A stretch of DNA of 64,000 nt from Plantago ovata. Taxonomy: Eukaryota; Streptophyta; Magnoliopsida; Lamiales; Plantaginaceae. Under the pieces are notes generated by a model. It was not told where the DNA came from. It ran no database searches and worked only from the letters and a program-made list of their open reading frames with translations. Positions 62,747-64,000 of this stretch are shown here, piece after piece. Position numbers and translations under genes: made by a program. Location of the stretch: the NCBI GenBank assembly GCA_028274465.1, contig CM051455.1, forward strand, positions 90,478,871 to 90,542,870. Reading direction: 5' to 3'. Numbering within the stretch: position 1 is the stretch's first letter; each line of letters begins with the position of its first letter.

Positions 62747-64000
62747 TCCAAGTGGAAGATTGATGGTGTATATGTCCTAGAGACAGTCCTGATTAAGGGC
62801 ATGTAGCCCTTACAGAGGGCATATATGTACTATTACACATGTCAACGTAATATAATATATGTTTGTTGTTTGACTATTGAGTATCGCTTCTATATTTATA
62901 TTACACCAGGCATGCAGCATGTCATATCTCTATTTCTGTCTATATTGATATTAAACATGTTCCCTCGGATAGATGACCGATCACACATATAGTGGGAGCT
63001 ATGTGAGTTATCATCTATCCCAAACTCTCCCTAGTCGAGGTTCATCTCGGTTGTAGGGGTCCGAATGAACCAGCTGAGACTAGTATGCGTGGAGGTTATA
63101 CTTGTTGGAGCAAGTGTGAGCCGATCCCACGGCCACGGAACGGATTGTTGGACAATCAAGAAACGTTCCCATAACTGCGCATAGTTGTTCGAAGGATGAT
63201 TACAGAACAATGGAAGTACCCACCACACACTCCCATCGATGTATACTCTACACCGAAGTGTCTATGGGAACCGGTAAGTTGTCGAAGTGATGCCAGTCGT
63301 CCGTTGGACTTACAGGACTTTATCATCACATTTGTTGCACCATATCCTTTGTGGAACCGTCGATGTCATCTCTGAATAAGCAGTTGACCTAAGACACGAT
63401 CCAGGATTATGGCTACATACAAATGGGGATGATAAGTGTTTCTGTGAAGGATTCATCTCTCATGTATAGCACAGGAGAGTACTGCTCATAGTCGTCATAG
63501 TTGTGTTGGTAAAGTCACTGGCCAGTGCATCGATATATTATGATAGTCATAAGTATATCTTCGTAACCAAGAAATTCCCTGAGACGCCCGTGAATGTATT
63601 ATTGGGATAGACACATCATCGATTGTAGATGCATTTGAGTCAGTCAGATGAAGGGACGTTACCATCGCCGCGTTGAGCGCAACAGACTTCGCAACGAAAG
63701 GGTTTGCTTTCAGAAATCTCTCAAACGTCCTCATGTATTAATATTGCAAATGGAACCGTCTAGGAATTCCATTTTGCCTAGTCTAGGACTTGCTTAATAC
63801 AATGAGGCCCTATGGGTCACACTATGTGGTGATTCAACTTATCCGAATATCCTTGAAGATGGAATCGCAATTGATTTGGAATTAATTGTGATTGATGGAT
63901 TATAATTGATTTGGAATTAATTATAATATTTAGAGGCTCAATTAATGATTTGGAATTATTAATTGAATTGGTTAATTAATTGTATTTTATATAAATACAA
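62747..64000 (+). repeat. 3' LTR (partial) of the truncated copia element
   Basis: The purine-rich AAGTGGAAGAT (62750-62760) precedes TGATGGTGTATATGTCC at 62761, the LTR start. At least 1,240 bp of the LTR are in view. Near the right edge, AT-rich repeats of ATTGATTTGGAATTAAT type (63865-63970) are followed by a TATA box (TTTATATAAATA, about 63986-63997), so the visible part is mainly U3. The LTR end is outside the window, and small frames here are not coding. Confidence 0.78.

Larger units (their letters stand above)
61720..64000 (+). mobile_element. Truncated Ty1/copia element, possibly Angela-like, 3' end
   Basis: The element begins abruptly inside RT at about 61720 and runs through RNase H, a polypurine tract and into an LTR that leaves the window. 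It is unrelated to the SIRE family and in the opposite orientation. The long LTR and the RNase H sequence suggest an Angela- or Tork-type lineage, but this is a judgement by eye. Confidence 0.8.

Overview
The window is plant nuclear DNA made almost entirely of nested LTR retrotransposons. No host gene, tRNA, rRNA or prokaryotic feature is visible. The long Ty1/copia elements (1.4-1.7 kb LTRs, iMet-type primer binding site, a large extra ORF after pol), the Tat-like Ty3/gypsy elements and the chromovirus indicate an angiosperm genome, probably a eudicot; the species cannot be named from this sequence.

Layout, left to right. 1-2884: 5' part of a minus-strand Tat-like gypsy element (G0) with its 5' LTR. 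2885-2939: a 55-bp islet of other DNA. 2940-11841: 3' LTR, extra ORF, RNase H and part of RT of a minus-strand SIRE/Maximus-like copia element (SIRE-A). 11842-61719: a second such element (SIRE-B) inserted in the RT of A. SIRE-B carries a decayed chromovirus (G1, 13477-18912, plus strand, TSD GCTCA) and a third SIRE element (SIRE-C, 21394-60526, TSD CTCTT). SIRE-C holds a solo SIRE LTR inside its own 3' LTR (21938-23583, TSD ATTAA), a complete 13.3-kb Tat-like element (G2, 26803-40059, plus strand, TSD CGCCA), and a fourth SIRE element (SIRE-E, from 40576), which runs into a 100-N assembly gap at 50535-50634. After the gap the rest of SIRE-C follows: start of the extra ORF, pol, gag, PBS and 5' LTR. 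At about 61719 SIRE-B is cut off and joined to the 3' end of an unrelated plus-strand copia element whose LTR runs out of the window.

The most interesting content is the extra ORF of the SIRE-like elements. It codes for about 1,760 residues, has conserved N- and C-terminal domains, a basic NLS-like patch, acidic tracts and a coiled-coil stretch, and shows no membrane segment, so an envelope role is not supported. It has its own TATA box 130-150 bp before its ATG, separated from pol by a conserved 0.9-1.0 kb spacer. It contains three short intron-like segments (72-81 nt, GT...AG, usually with a CTAAY-like branch site), all multiples of three and all open in frame, at the same places in three divergent copies. 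Independently, G2 carries a spliced antisense gene between pol and the 3' LTR with its own TATA box, a leader intron and two coding-region introns.

All gag-pol regions seen are damaged by nonsense changes, frameshifts or deletions, so no element is evidently autonomous now. SIRE-E has the best preserved extra ORF and is the last SIRE insertion in the A > B > C > E nest.
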